From positions 1,674,001 through 1,738,000 of the forward strand of contig JAZDXN010000013.1 in assembly GCA_037013495.1 (NCBI GenBank): a stretch of 64,000 bases of DNA, given 5' to 3'. This DNA comes from Hippophae tibetana (lineage: Eukaryota > Streptophyta > Magnoliopsida > Rosales > Elaeagnaceae). The notes under the pieces were generated by a model. That model worked only from the letters and a program-made list of their open reading frames with translations. It ran no database searches and was not told the DNA's origin. The position numbers and the translations under genes were made by a program. Shown piece after piece: positions 53,701 to 64,000 of this stretch. Every line of letters starts with the position of its first letter. The stretch's first letter is position 1.

Positions 53701-55604
53701 TTCATATGCTACTTTTTTTATGAGAGCTAATTATTCTATGCATAATTTAACGATGCAAAGTGTCAGACACACGCTCCTGTGTATCTTCCTTCAATGGCAA
53801 GGTACGTGATCGGTTAAGCAAGAAACATTAAATACTTACATCCACATTGCTTCTATGTATAATATTTTGTCACTTATGTTTTATCTTACCCTTTCTAGCG
53901 AACAAGATATATTTGCTCATCATTGTGGCAAACCTATATAAACAAAATCATTTTGCAGGTAGACATATTGATGGAGCATTCTATAACTTGGAACCTGTAG
54001 CTTTGATACCTCAATGTACTTCAATTATGGTCAAACTCATGATTGCATGTCAAAGCGGAGAGGCACTTCGTTGTAGATTCCTAGGTTCAGAAACACCTTA
54101 TCCTTTTGCACACAACTGTATTCAATTTCATTAAAAATATATTCATCATCTTCTAGTCCTTGAAACTCAACAGGCCATAAAGGAGATGAAAAGATTTGAA
54201 TGTATTAAGCAAATTTTTTTGGTAACTTGAGCATTTTATATTGTGGTTTTTAGTCAATTTCTCTATGTGAAGTTTGAAGTAATCTTTACAAATGGTACTT
54301 TCTTTGTATCATTAGTAAAAGAAATATCTTCGAAACAAGCTTCTAGAAATTAGTTACTTGTTATTGAAGGAGTTTTCCTAGTTACAGTTGGTTCCAAAAT
54401 AACGAAGAGGTCTCATTTCATATGCTACTTTTTTGATGAGAGCTAATTAATCTATGCATAATTTAACGATGCAAGGTGTCAGACACACGCTCCTGCGTAT
54501 CTTCCTTCAATGGGAAGGTACCTGATCGGTTAACCACGAAACATTAAATACTTACATCCACATTGCTTCTATGTATAATATTTTGTCACTTATGTTTTAT
54601 CTTACACTTTCTAGCGAACAAGATATATTTGCTCATCATTGTGGCAAAACAATCTAAACAAAATAATTTTGCAGTTAGACATATTGATGGAGCATTCTAT
54701 AACTTGGAACCTGTAGCTTTGATACCTCAATGTACTTCAATTATGGTCAAACTCATGATTGCATGTCAAAGCGGAGAGGCACTTCGTTGTAGATTCCTAG
54801 GTTCAGAAACACCTTATCCTTATGCACACAATTTTATTCAATTTCATTAAAAATATATTCATCATCTTCTAGTCCTTGAAACTCAACAGGCCATAAAAGA
54901 GATGAAAAGATTTGAATGTATTAAGCAAATTTTTTTGGTAACTTGAGCATTTTATATTTGGGTTTTTAGTCAATTTCTCTATGTGAAGTTTGAAGTAATC
55001 TTTACAAATGGTACTTTCTTTGTATCATTAGTAAAAGAAATATCTTCGAAACAAGCTTCTAGAAATTAGTTACTTGTTATTGAAGGGGTTTTCCTAGTTA
55101 CAGTTGGTTCCAAAATAACGAAGAGGTCTCATTTCATATGCTACTTTTTTTATGAGAGCTAATTAATCTATGTATAATTTAATGATGCAAAGTGTCAGAG
55201 ACACGCTCCTGCGTATCTTCCTTCAATGGCAAGGTACGTGATCGGTTAACCACGAAACATTAAATACTTACATCCACATTGCTTCTATGTATAATATTTT
55301 GTCACTTATGTTTTATCTTACCCTTTCTAGCGAACAAGATATATTTGCTCATCATTGTGGCAAACCTATATAAACAAAATCATTTTGCAGGTAGACATAT
55401 TGATGGAGAATTCTATAACTTGGAACCTGTAGTTTTGATACCTCAATGTACTTCAATTATGGTAAAACTCATGATTGCATGTCAAAGCGGAGAGGCACTT
55501 CGTTGTAGTTTCCTAGGTTCAGAAACACCTTATCCTTTTGCACAAAACTGTATTCAATTTCATTAAAAATATATTCATCATCTTCTAGTCCTTGAAACTC
55601 AACA
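50590..55604 (+). repeat. Higher-order repeat, 7 monomers, copy 1 (M71 tail to M78)
   Basis: M72 to M78 (50797, 51513, 52228, 52944, 53660, 54376, 55092) recur in the same order as M79 to M85 at a spacing of 5,010 to 5,011 bp. Shared rare marks include cctgtaactttg and cctatgttcag (M72, M79), atttcatcaataatag and caaattttttgg (M73, M80), gtatgtgatcgg (M74, M81), actcaataggcc and gtttaaagtaatc (M75, M82), tattgtggtttttag (M76, M83), ataaaagagatg (M77, M84) and tgtcagagacac (M78, M85). Differences I noticed are ctcatcatt/cttatcatt at 51055/56066, one T in the tract near 52280/57290, ggcaagg/gggaagg near 53090/58091, and attattc/attaatc near 53733/58743. Types run A, B-prime, B, A, B, A, B. Confidence 0.92.
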
Positions 55605-58600
55605 AGCCATATAGGAGATGAAAAGGTTGGAATGCATTAAGCAAATTTTTTTGGTAACTTGAGCATTTTATATTTGGATTTTTAGATTATTTCTCTATGT
55701 GAAGTTTGAAGTAATCTTTACAAACGGTACTTTCTTTGTATCATTAGTAAAAGAAATATCTTCGAAACAAGCTTCTAGAAATTAGTTACTTGTTATTGAA
55801 GGGGTTTTCCTAATTACAGTTGGTTCCAAAATAACGAAGAGGTCTCATTTCATATGCTACTTTTTTGATGAGAGCTAATTAATCTATGCATAATTTAACG
55901 ATGCAAGGTGTCAGACACACGCTCCTGCGTATCTTCCTTCAATGGCAAGGTACCTGATCGGTTAACCACGAAACATTAAATACTTACATCCACATTGCTT
56001 CTATGTATAATATTTTGTCACTTATGTTTTATCTTACACTTTCTAGCGAACAAGATATATTTGCTTATCATTGTGGCAAAACAATCTAAACAAAATAATT
56101 TTGCAGTTAGACATATTGATGGAGCATTCTATAACTTGGAACCTGTAACTTTGATACCTCAATGTACTTCAATTATGGTCAAACTCATGATTGCATGTCA
56201 AAGCGGAGAGGCACTTCGTTGTAGATTCCTATGTTCAGAAACACCTTATCCTTTTGCATACAACCGTGTTCAATTTCATCAAGAATAGATTCATCTTCTT
56301 CTAGTCCTTGAAACTCAACAAGCCATATAGGAGATGAAAAGGTTGGAATGCATTAAGCAAATTTTTTTGGTAACTTGAGCATTTTATATTTGGATTTTTA
56401 GATTATTTCTCTATGTGAAGTTTGAAGTAATCTTTACAAACGGTACTTTCTTTGTATCATTAGTAAAAGAAATATCTTCGAAACAAGCTTCTAGAAATAA
56501 GTTACTTGTTATTGAAGGGGTTTTCCTAATTACAGTTCGTTCCAAAATAACGAAGATGTCTCATTTCATATGCTACTTTTTTTATGAGAGCTAATTAATC
56601 TATGCATAATTTAACGATGCAAAGTGTCAGACACACGCTCCTGCGTATCTTCCTTCAATGGCAAGGTACGTGATCGGTTAACCACGAAACATTAAATACT
56701 TACATCCACATTGCTTCTATGTATAATATTTTGTCACTTATGTTTTATCTTACCCTTTCTAGCGAACAAGATATATTTGCTCGTCATTGTGGCAAACCTA
56801 TCTAAACAAAATCATTTTGCAGTTAGACATATTGATGGAACATTTTATAACTTGGAACCTGTAGTTTTGATACCTCAATGTACTTCAATTATGGTCAAAC
56901 TCATGATTGCATGTCAAAGCGGAGAGGGACTTCGTTCTAGATTCCTAGGTTTAGAAACACCTTATCCTTTTGCATACAACCGTGTTCAATTTCATCAATA
57001 ATAGATTCATTTTCTTCTAGTCCTTGAAACTCAACAGGCCATAAAGGAGATGAAAAGGTTTGAATGCATTAAGCAAATTTTTTGGTAACTTCAGCATTTT
57101 ATATTTGGGTTTTTAGTCAATTTGTCTATGTGAAGTTTGAAGTAATCTTTACAAACGGTACTTTCTTTGTATCATTAGTAAAAGAAATATCTTCGAAACA
57201 AGCTTCTAGAAATTAGTTACTTGTTATTGAAGGGGTTTTCCTAGTTACAGTTGGTTCCAAAATAACGAAGAGGTCTCATTTCATATGCTACTTTTTTATG
57301 AGAGCTAATTAATCTATGCATAATTTAACGATGCAAAGTGTCAGACACACGCTCCTGTGTATCTTCCTTCAATGGCAAGGTATGTGATCGGTTAAGCAAG
57401 AAACATTAAATACTTACATCCACATTGCTTCTATGTATAATATTTTGTCACTTATGTTTTATCTTACCCTTTCTAGCGAACAAGATATATTTGCTCATCA
57501 TTGTGGCAAACCTATATAAACAAAATCATTTTGCAGGTAGACATATTGATGGAGCATTCTATAACTTGGAACCTGTAGCTTTGATACCTCAATGTACTTC
57601 AATTATGGTCAAACTCATGATTGCATGTCAAAGCGGAGAGGCACTTCGTTGTAGATTCCTAGGTTCAGAAACACCTTATCCTTTTGCACACAACTGTATT
57701 CAATTTCATTAAAAATATATTCATCATCTTCTAGTCCTTGAAACTCAACAGGCCATAAAGGAGATGAAAAGATTTGAATGTATTAAGCAAATTTTTTTGG
57801 TAACTTGAGCATTTTATATTTGGGTTTTTAGTCAATTTCTCTATGTGAAGTTTGAAGTAATCTTTACAAATGGTACTTTCTTTGTATCATTAGTAAAAGA
57901 AATATCTTCGAAACAAGCTTCTAGAAATTAGTTACTTGTTATTGAAGGAGTTTTCCTAGTTACAGTTGGTTCCAAAATAACGAAGAGGTCTCATTTCATA
58001 TGCTACTTTTTTGATGAGAGCTAATTAATCTATGCATAATTTAACGATGCAAGGTGTCAGACACACGCTCCTGCGTATCTTCCTTCAATGGGAAGGTACC
58101 TGATCGGTTAACCACGAAACATTAAATACTTACATCCACATTGCTTCTATGTATAATATTTTGTCACTTATGTTTTATCTTACACTTTCTAGCGAACAAG
58201 ATATATTTGCTCATCATTGTGGCAAAACAATCTAAACAAAATAATTTTGCAGTTAGACATATTGATGGAGCATTCTATAACTTGGAACCTGTAGCTTTGA
58301 TACCCCAATGTACTTCAATTATGGTCAAACTCATGATTGCATGTCAAAGCGGAGAGGCACTTCGTTGTAGATTCCTAGGTTCAGAAACACCTTATCCTTA
58401 TGCACACAATTTTATTCAATTTCATTAAAAATATATTCATCATCTTCTAGTCCTTGAAACTCAATAGGCCATAAAGGAGATGAAAAGATTTGAATGTATT
58501 AAGCAAATTTTTTTGGTAACTTGAGCATTTTATATTTGGGTTTTTAGTCAATTTCTCTATGTGAAGTTTAAAGTAATCTTTACAAACGGTACTTTCTTTG

Positions 58601-60612
58601 TATCATTAGTAAAAGAAATATCTTCGAAACAAGCTTCCAGAAATTAGTTACTTGTTATTGAAGGGGTTTTCCTAGTTACAGTTGGTTCCAAAATAACGAA
58701 GAGGTCTCATTTCATATGCTACTTTTTTTATGAGAGCTAATTAATCTATGCATAATTTAACGATGCAAAGTGTCAGACACACGCTCCTGTGTATCTTCCT
58801 TCAATGGCAAGGTACGTGATCGGTTAAGCAAGAAACATTAAATACTTACATCCACATTGCTTCTATGTATAATATTTTGTCACTTATGTTTTATCTTACC
58901 CTTTCTAGCGAACAAGATATATTTGCTCATCATTGTGGCAAACCTATATAAACAAAATCATTTTGCAGGTAGACATATTGATGGAGCATTCTATAACTTG
59001 GAACCTGTAGCTTTGATACCTCAATGTACTTCAATTATGGTCAAACTCATGATTGCATGTCAAAGCGGAGAGGCACTTCGTTGTAGATTCCTAGGTTCAG
59101 AAACACCTTATCCTTTTGCACACAACTGTATTCAATTTCATTAAAAATATATTCATCATCTTCTAGTCCTTGAAACTCAACAGGCCATAAAGGAGATGAA
59201 AAGATTTGAATGTATTAAGCAAATTTTTTTGGTAACTTGAGCATTTTATATTGTGGTTTTTAGTCAATTTCTCTATGTGAAGTTTGAAGTAATCTTTACA
59301 AATGGTACTTTCTTTGTATCATTAGTAAAAGAAATATCTTCGAAACAAGCTTCTAGAAATTAGTTACTTGTTATTGAAGGAGTTTTCCTAGTTACAGTTG
59401 GTTCCAAAATAACGAAGAGGTCTCATTTCATATGCTACTTTTTTGATGAGAGCTAATTAATCTATGCATAATTTAACGATGCAAGGTGTCAGACACACGC
59501 TCCTGCGTATCTTCCTTCAATGGGAAGGTACCTGATCGGTTAACCACGAAACATTAAATACTTACATCCACATTGCTTCTATGTATAATATTTTGTCACT
59601 TATGTTTTATCTTACACTTTCTAGCGAACAAGATATATTTGCTCATCATTGTGGCAAAACAATCTAAACAAAATAATTTTGCAGTTAGACATATTGATGG
59701 AGCATTCTATAACTTGGAACCTGTAGCTTTGATACCTCAATGTACTTCAATTATGGTCAAACTCATGATTGCATGTCAAAGCGGAGAGGCACTTCGTTGT
59801 AGATTCCTAGGTTCAGAAACACCTTATCCTTATGCACACAATTTTATTCAATTTCATTAAAAATATATTCATCATCTTCTAGTCCTTGAAACTCAACAGG
59901 CCATAAAAGAGATGAAAAGATTTGAATGTATTAAGCAAATTTTTTTGGTAACTTGAGCATTTTATATTTGGGTTTTTAGTCAATTTCTCTATGTGAAGTT
60001 TGAAGTAATCTTTACAAATGGTACTTTCTTTGTATCATTAGTAAAAGAAATATCTTCGAAACAAGCTTCTAGAAATTAGTTACTTGTTATTGAAGGGGTT
60101 TTCCTAGTTACAGTTGGTTCCAAAATAACGAAGAGGTCTCATTTCATATGCTACTTTTTTTATGAGAGCTAATTAATCTATGTATAATTTAATGATGCAA
60201 AGTGTCAGAGACACGCTCCTGCGTATCTTCCTTCAATGGCAAGGTACGTGATCGGTTAACCACGAAACATTAAATACTTACATCCACATTGCTTCTATGT
60301 ATAATATTTTGTCACTTATGTTTTATCTTACCCTTTCTAGCGAACAAGATATATTTGCTCATCATTGTGGCAAACCTATATAAACAAAATCATTTTGCAG
60401 GTAGACATATTGATGGAGAATTCTATAACTTGGAACCTGTAGTTTTGATACCTCAATGTACTTCAATTATGGTAAAACTCATGATTGCATGTCAAAGCGG
60501 AGAGGCACTTCGTTGTAGTTTCCTAGGTTCAGAAACACCTTATCCTTTTGCACAAAACTGTATTCAATTTCATTAAAAATATATTCATCATCTTCTAGTC
60601 CTTGAAACTCAA
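55605..60612 (+). repeat. Higher-order repeat, 7 monomers, copy 2 (M78 tail to M85)
   Basis: This is the direct tandem partner of the preceding block, with units at 55808, 56524, 57239, 57954, 58670, 59386 and 60102. The two copies abut: the tail after M71 matches the tail after M78 (acaagccatatagg), while the tail after M85 reads acaggccataaagg, which marks the end of the duplication. M81 has a six-T instead of seven-T tract, so the copy is one base shorter there. Confidence 0.92.
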
Positions 60613-60817
60613 CAGGCCATAAAGGAGATGAAAAGATTTGAATGTATTAAGCAAATTTTTTTGGTAACTTGAGCATTTTATATTTGGGTTTTTAGTTAAT
60701 TTCTCTATGTGAAGTTTGAAGTAATCTTTACAAATGGTACTTTCTTTGTATCATTAGTAAAAGAAATATCTTCGAAACAAGGTTCTAGAAATTAGTTACT
60801 TGTTATTGAAGGGGTTT

Positions 60818-62965
60818 TCCTAGTTACAGTTGGTTCCAAAATAACGAAGAGGTCTCATTTCATATGCTACTTTTTTTATGAGAGCTAATTAATCTATGTA
60901 TAATTTAATGATGCAAAGTGTGAGACACACGCTCCTGCGTATCTTCCTTCAATGGCAAGGTACGTGATCGGTTAACCAAGAAACATTAAATAATTACATC
61001 CACATTGCTTCTATGTATAATATTTTGTCACTTATGTTTTATCTTACACTTTCTAGCGAACAAGATATATTTGCTCATCATTGTGGCAAAACAATCTAAA
61101 CAAAATAATTTTGCTGTTAGACACATTGATGGAGCATTCTATAACTTGGAACCTGGAGCTTTGATACCTCAATGTACTTCAATTATGGTCAAACTCATGA
61201 TTGCATGTCAAAGCGGAGAGGCACTTCGTTGTAGATTCCTAGGTTTAGAAACACCTTATCCTTTTGCACACAACTGTATTCAATTTCATTAAAAATAGAT
61301 TCATCTTCTTCTAGTCCTTGAAACTCAACAAGCCATAAAGGAGATGAAAAGATTTGAATGCATTAAGCAAATTTTTTTGGTAACATGAGCATTTTATATT
61401 TGGGTTTTTAGTCAATTTATCTATGTTAAGTTTGAAGTAATCTTTACAAATGGTACTTTCTTTGTATCATTAGTAAAAGAAATATCTTCGAAACAAGCTT
61501 CTAGAAATTAGTTACTTGTTATTGAAGGGGTTTTCCTAGTTACAGTTGGTTCCAAAATAACGAAGAGGTCTCATTTCATATGCTACTTTTTTTATGAGAG
61601 CTAATTAATCTATGTATAATTTAATGATGCAAAGTGTCAGAGACACGCTCCTGCGTATCTTCCTTCAATGGCAAGGTACGTGATCGGTTAACCACGAAAC
61701 ATTAAATACTTACATCCACATTGCTTCTATGTATAATATTTTGTCACTTATGTTTTATCTTACCCTTTCTAGCGAACAAGATATATTTGCTCATCATTGT
61801 GGCAAACCTATATAAACAAAATCATTTTGCAGGTAGACATATTGATGGAGAATTCTATAACTTGGAACCTGTAGTTTTGATACCTCAATGTACTTCAATT
61901 ATGGTAAAACTCATGATTGCATGTCAAAGCGGAGAGGCACTTCGTTGTAGTTTCCTAGGTTCAGAAACACCTTATCCTTTTGCACAAAACTGTATTCAAT
62001 TTCATTAAAAATATATTCATCATCTTCTAGTCCTTGAAACTCAACAAGCCATATAGGAGATGAAAAGGTTGGAATGCATTAAGAAAATTTTTTTGGTAAC
62101 TTGAGCATTTTATATTTGGATTTTTAGATTATTTCTCTATGTGAAGTTTGAAGTAATCTTTACAAACGGTACTTTCTTTGTATCATTAGTAAAAGAAATA
62201 TCTTCGAAACAAGCTTCTAGAAATTAGTTACTTGTTATTGAAGGGGTTTTCCTAATTACAGTTGGTTCCAAAATAACGAAGAGGTCTCATTTCATATGCT
62301 ACTTTTTTGATGAGAGCTAATTAATCTATGCATAATTTAACGATGCAAGGTGTCAGACACACGCTCCTGCGTATCTTCCTTCAATGGCAAGGTACCTGAT
62401 CGGTTAACCACGAAACATTAAATACTTACATCCACATTGCTTCTATGTATAATATTTTGTCACTTATGTTTTATCTTACACTTTCTAGCGAACAAGATAT
62501 ATTTGCTTATCATTGTGGCAAAACAATCTAAACAAAATAATTTTGCAGTTAGACATATTGATGGAGCATTCTATAACTTGGAACCTGTAACTTTGATACC
62601 TCAATGTACTTCAATTATGGTCAAACTCATGATTGCATGTCAAAGCGGAGAGGCACTTCGTTGTAGATTCCTATGTTCAGAAACACCTTATCCTTTTGCA
62701 TACAACCGTGTTCAATTTCATCAAGAATAGATTCATCTTCTTCTAGTCCTTGAAACTCAACAAGCCATATAGGAGATGAAAAGGTTGGAATGCATTAAGC
62801 AAATTTTTTTGGTAACTTGAGCATTTTATATTTGGATTTTTAGATTATTTCTCTATGTGAAGTTTGAAGTAATCTTTACAAACGGTACTTTCTTTGTATC
62901 ATTAGTAAAAGAAATATCTTCGAAACAAGCTTCTAGAAATAAGTTACTTGTTATTGAAGGGGTTT
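60818..62965 (+). repeat. M86 to M88
   Basis: M86 (60818-61533) resembles M54 in its left half (gtgagacac, aattacatcc, gacacattgatgg, taggtttagaa) and has private cctggagctttg, taacatgagc and ctatgttaag. M87 (61534-62249) is a copy of M78/M85 with its tail like that of M78. M88 (62250-62965) copies M79, including the cttatcattgtgg mark that M72 lacks. So the segment M87-M88 derives from M78-M79 after the 7-monomer duplication had occurred. Confidence 0.8.
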
Positions 62966-63681
62966 TCCTAATTACAGTTCGTTCCAAAATAACGAAGATG
63001 TCTCATTTCATATGCTACTTTTTTTATGAGAGCTAATTAATCTATGCATAATTTAACGATGCAAAGTGTCAGACACACGCTCCTGCGTATCTTCCTTCAA
63101 TGGCAAGGTACGTGATCGGTTAACCACGAAACATTAAATACTTACATCCACATTGCTTCTATGTATAATATTTTGTCACTTATGTTTTATCTTACACTTT
63201 CTAGCGAACAAGATATATTTGCTCATCATTGTGGCAAAACAATCTAAACAAAATAATTTTGCAGTTAGACATATTGATGGAGCATTCTATAACTTGGAAC
63301 CTGTAGCTTTGATACCTCAATGTACTTCAATTATGGTCAAACTCATGATTGCATGTCAAAGCGGAGAGGCACTTCGTTGTAGATTCCTAGGTTCAGAAAC
63401 ACCTTATCCTTATGCACACAATTTTATTCAATTTCATTAAAAATATATTCATCATCTTCTAGTCCTTGAAACTCAACAGGCCATAAAAGAGATGAAAAGA
63501 TTTGAATGTATTAAGCAAATTTTTTTGGTAACTTGAGCATTTTATATTTGGGTTTTTAGTCAATTTCTCTATGTGAAGTTTGAAGTAATCTTTACAAATG
63601 GTACTTTCTTTGTATCATTAGTAAAAGAAATATCTTCGAAACAAGCTTCTAGAAATTAGTTACTTGTTATTGAAGGGGTTT
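62966..63681 (+). repeat. M89, chimeric monomer
   Basis: The left end is that of M80-type units (acagttcgttcc, agatgtctc, gtacgtgatcggttaacc up to about 63113). From acactttc at about 63193 rightward it is M84-type (caaaacaatc, ccttatgcacac, cacaattttattc, ataaaagag). The switch therefore lies within about 63110-63195. It bypasses the M80 to M83 set and leads directly into an M85-like unit, so it looks like a deletion product of unequal exchange between tandem copies. Confidence 0.85.
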
Positions 63682-64000
63682 TCCTAGTTACAGTTGGTTC
63701 CAAAATAACGAAGAGGTCTCATTTCATATGCTACTTTTTTTATGAGAGCTAATTAATCTATGTATAATTTAATGATGCAAAGTGTCAGAGACACGCTCCT
63801 GCGTATCTTCCTTCAATGGCAAGGTACGTGATCGGTTAACCACGAAACATTAAATACTTACATCCACATTGCTTCTATGTATAATATTTTGTCACTTATG
63901 TTTTATCTTACCCTTTCTAGCGAACAAGATATATTTGCTCATCATTGTGGCAAACCTATATAAACAAAATCATTTTGCAGGTAGACATATTGATGGAGAA
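63682..64000 (+). repeat. M90, partial monomer cut by the window edge
   Basis: The first 319 bases of a type B unit of the M61/M78/M85 form are present (tgtcagagacac, tataatttaatg, caaacctatataaac, ending in gatggagaa). The open frame starts at 63869 and runs off the edge. The array continues beyond the window. Confidence 0.9.

Larger units (their letters stand above)
188..63440 (+). other. Recurrent open frame of about 95 codons, one per monomer; probably not a gene
   Basis: Almost every monomer has a + strand frame starting 187 bases into the unit (188, 904, 1620 and onward), usually 95 to 97 codons. The opening codon is TTG; the first in-frame ATG in most copies is near codon 61, so translation of the full frame is unlikely in a eukaryote. 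The first 30 residues are hydrophobic (CIIFCHLCFIL then a YLLI stretch) and could mimic a membrane segment, but AT-rich, T-rich DNA gives this by chance. Recurrent variants mostly change the amino acid: Cys/Gly at 4, His/Pro at 15, Ile/Val at 25, Val/Phe/Gly at 39, Ala/Val near 52, Ser/Leu near 80. I found few recurrent synonymous ones (CCT/CCC at Pro55). That pattern gives no sign of purifying selection. Four copies have the frame shifted and one has an early stop. I recognise no protein family. Confidence 0.8.
1..64000 (+). repeat. 716-bp satellite DNA array (89 full monomers plus a partial)
   Basis: The same roughly 716-bp sequence recurs head to tail across the whole window, always on the + strand. 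With base 1 as phase start (tcctaattacag), monomers begin at 1, 717, 1433, 2147, 2863, 3579, 4296, 5011, 5727, 6443 and so on to 63682. Most steps are exactly 716; exceptions are small indels (units of 710 to 717 bp). Landmarks shared by almost all copies are ggtctcatttcatatgct, the cacattgcttct block, the gacatattgatgga block and the cttctagaaattag tail. No other sequence interrupts the array and neither edge is reached. Known biology: arrays like this form centromeric, pericentromeric or subtelomeric heterochromatin and evolve by unequal crossing over and gene conversion. I do not recognise the family. I saw no internal subrepeat inside the unit. Confidence 0.97.

Noticed and set aside
1-64000. 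5S or 45S ribosomal DNA array, or a tRNA/snRNA gene cluster
   Set aside because: A 716-bp unit would suit a 5S array, but no internal control region, conserved 5S sequence, tRNA A/B box pair or snRNA promoter element can be seen in the unit.
1-64000. CRISPR array
   Set aside because: The repeated unit is about 716 bp with no short repeat/unique spacer structure, and no cas genes are present.
1-64000. Retrotransposon-derived tandem repeat
   Set aside because: Some plant satellites derive from retroelement ends, but I find no primer binding site, polypurine tract, terminal TG...CA pair or recognisable element protein in the unit.
1-64000. Telomeric or simple-sequence repeat component
   Set aside because: No TTTAGGG, TTAGGG or other short tandem motif was found apart from the T tracts.

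Overview
The whole 64 kb window is one uninterrupted, head-to-tail satellite DNA array. Its unit is about 716 bp long, and all copies lie in the same orientation. Phased so that base 1 starts a unit, I count 89 complete monomers (called M1 to M89 below) and a 319-bp partial M90 at the right edge. Unit length varies only between 710 and 717 bp. I see no unique flanking DNA, no inserted transposon, no inversion, no RNA gene and no convincing protein-coding gene. The array runs off both ends, so its real length is unknown. Base composition is AT-rich, roughly two thirds A+T by eye. This is eukaryotic heterochromatin, of a kind usually found at centromeres, pericentromeres or subtelomeres. Many variant sites between copies are CpG to TpG/CpA changes, which suggests a genome with CpG methylation (a plant would fit). 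I do not recognise the repeat family and cannot name the species.

Monomers fall into two main sequence types. They are told apart most easily about 30 bases before the conserved ttttgca stretch. Type A has caaaacaatctaaac, and type B has caaacctatataaac, with a minor B-prime form caaacctatctaaac. The layout is as follows. From 1 to about 10.3 kb there is a mixed, divergent A/B/B-prime set, with a 9-monomer (6,442 bp) repeat spacing. From about 9.5 to 14 kb there is a 3-monomer repeat made twice. From about 13.6 to 22 kb there are dimeric and chimeric type A monomers. From about 22 to 30 kb a near-identical 6-monomer-spaced (4,289 bp) duplication occurs. From about 29.7 to 34.1 kb there is a 3-monomer (2,148 bp) tandem duplication. 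From about 34.8 to 44 kb the array returns to mixed types. From about 44.4 to 48.6 kb there is another 3-monomer tandem duplication. From about 50.6 to 60.6 kb there is a 7-monomer (about 5,010 bp) tandem duplication, with A and B monomers largely alternating. From 60.8 kb to the end there are rearranged copies of the same types.

Nearly every monomer carries an open frame of about 95 codons on the + strand. It opens only at TTG, has no early ATG in most copies, and its recurrent variants are mostly amino-acid changing. I therefore read it as a by-product of sequence homogenisation rather than a gene. The interest of this window lies in its architecture: nested higher-order repeats, chimeric monomers that mark recombination points, and a methylation-decay signature.
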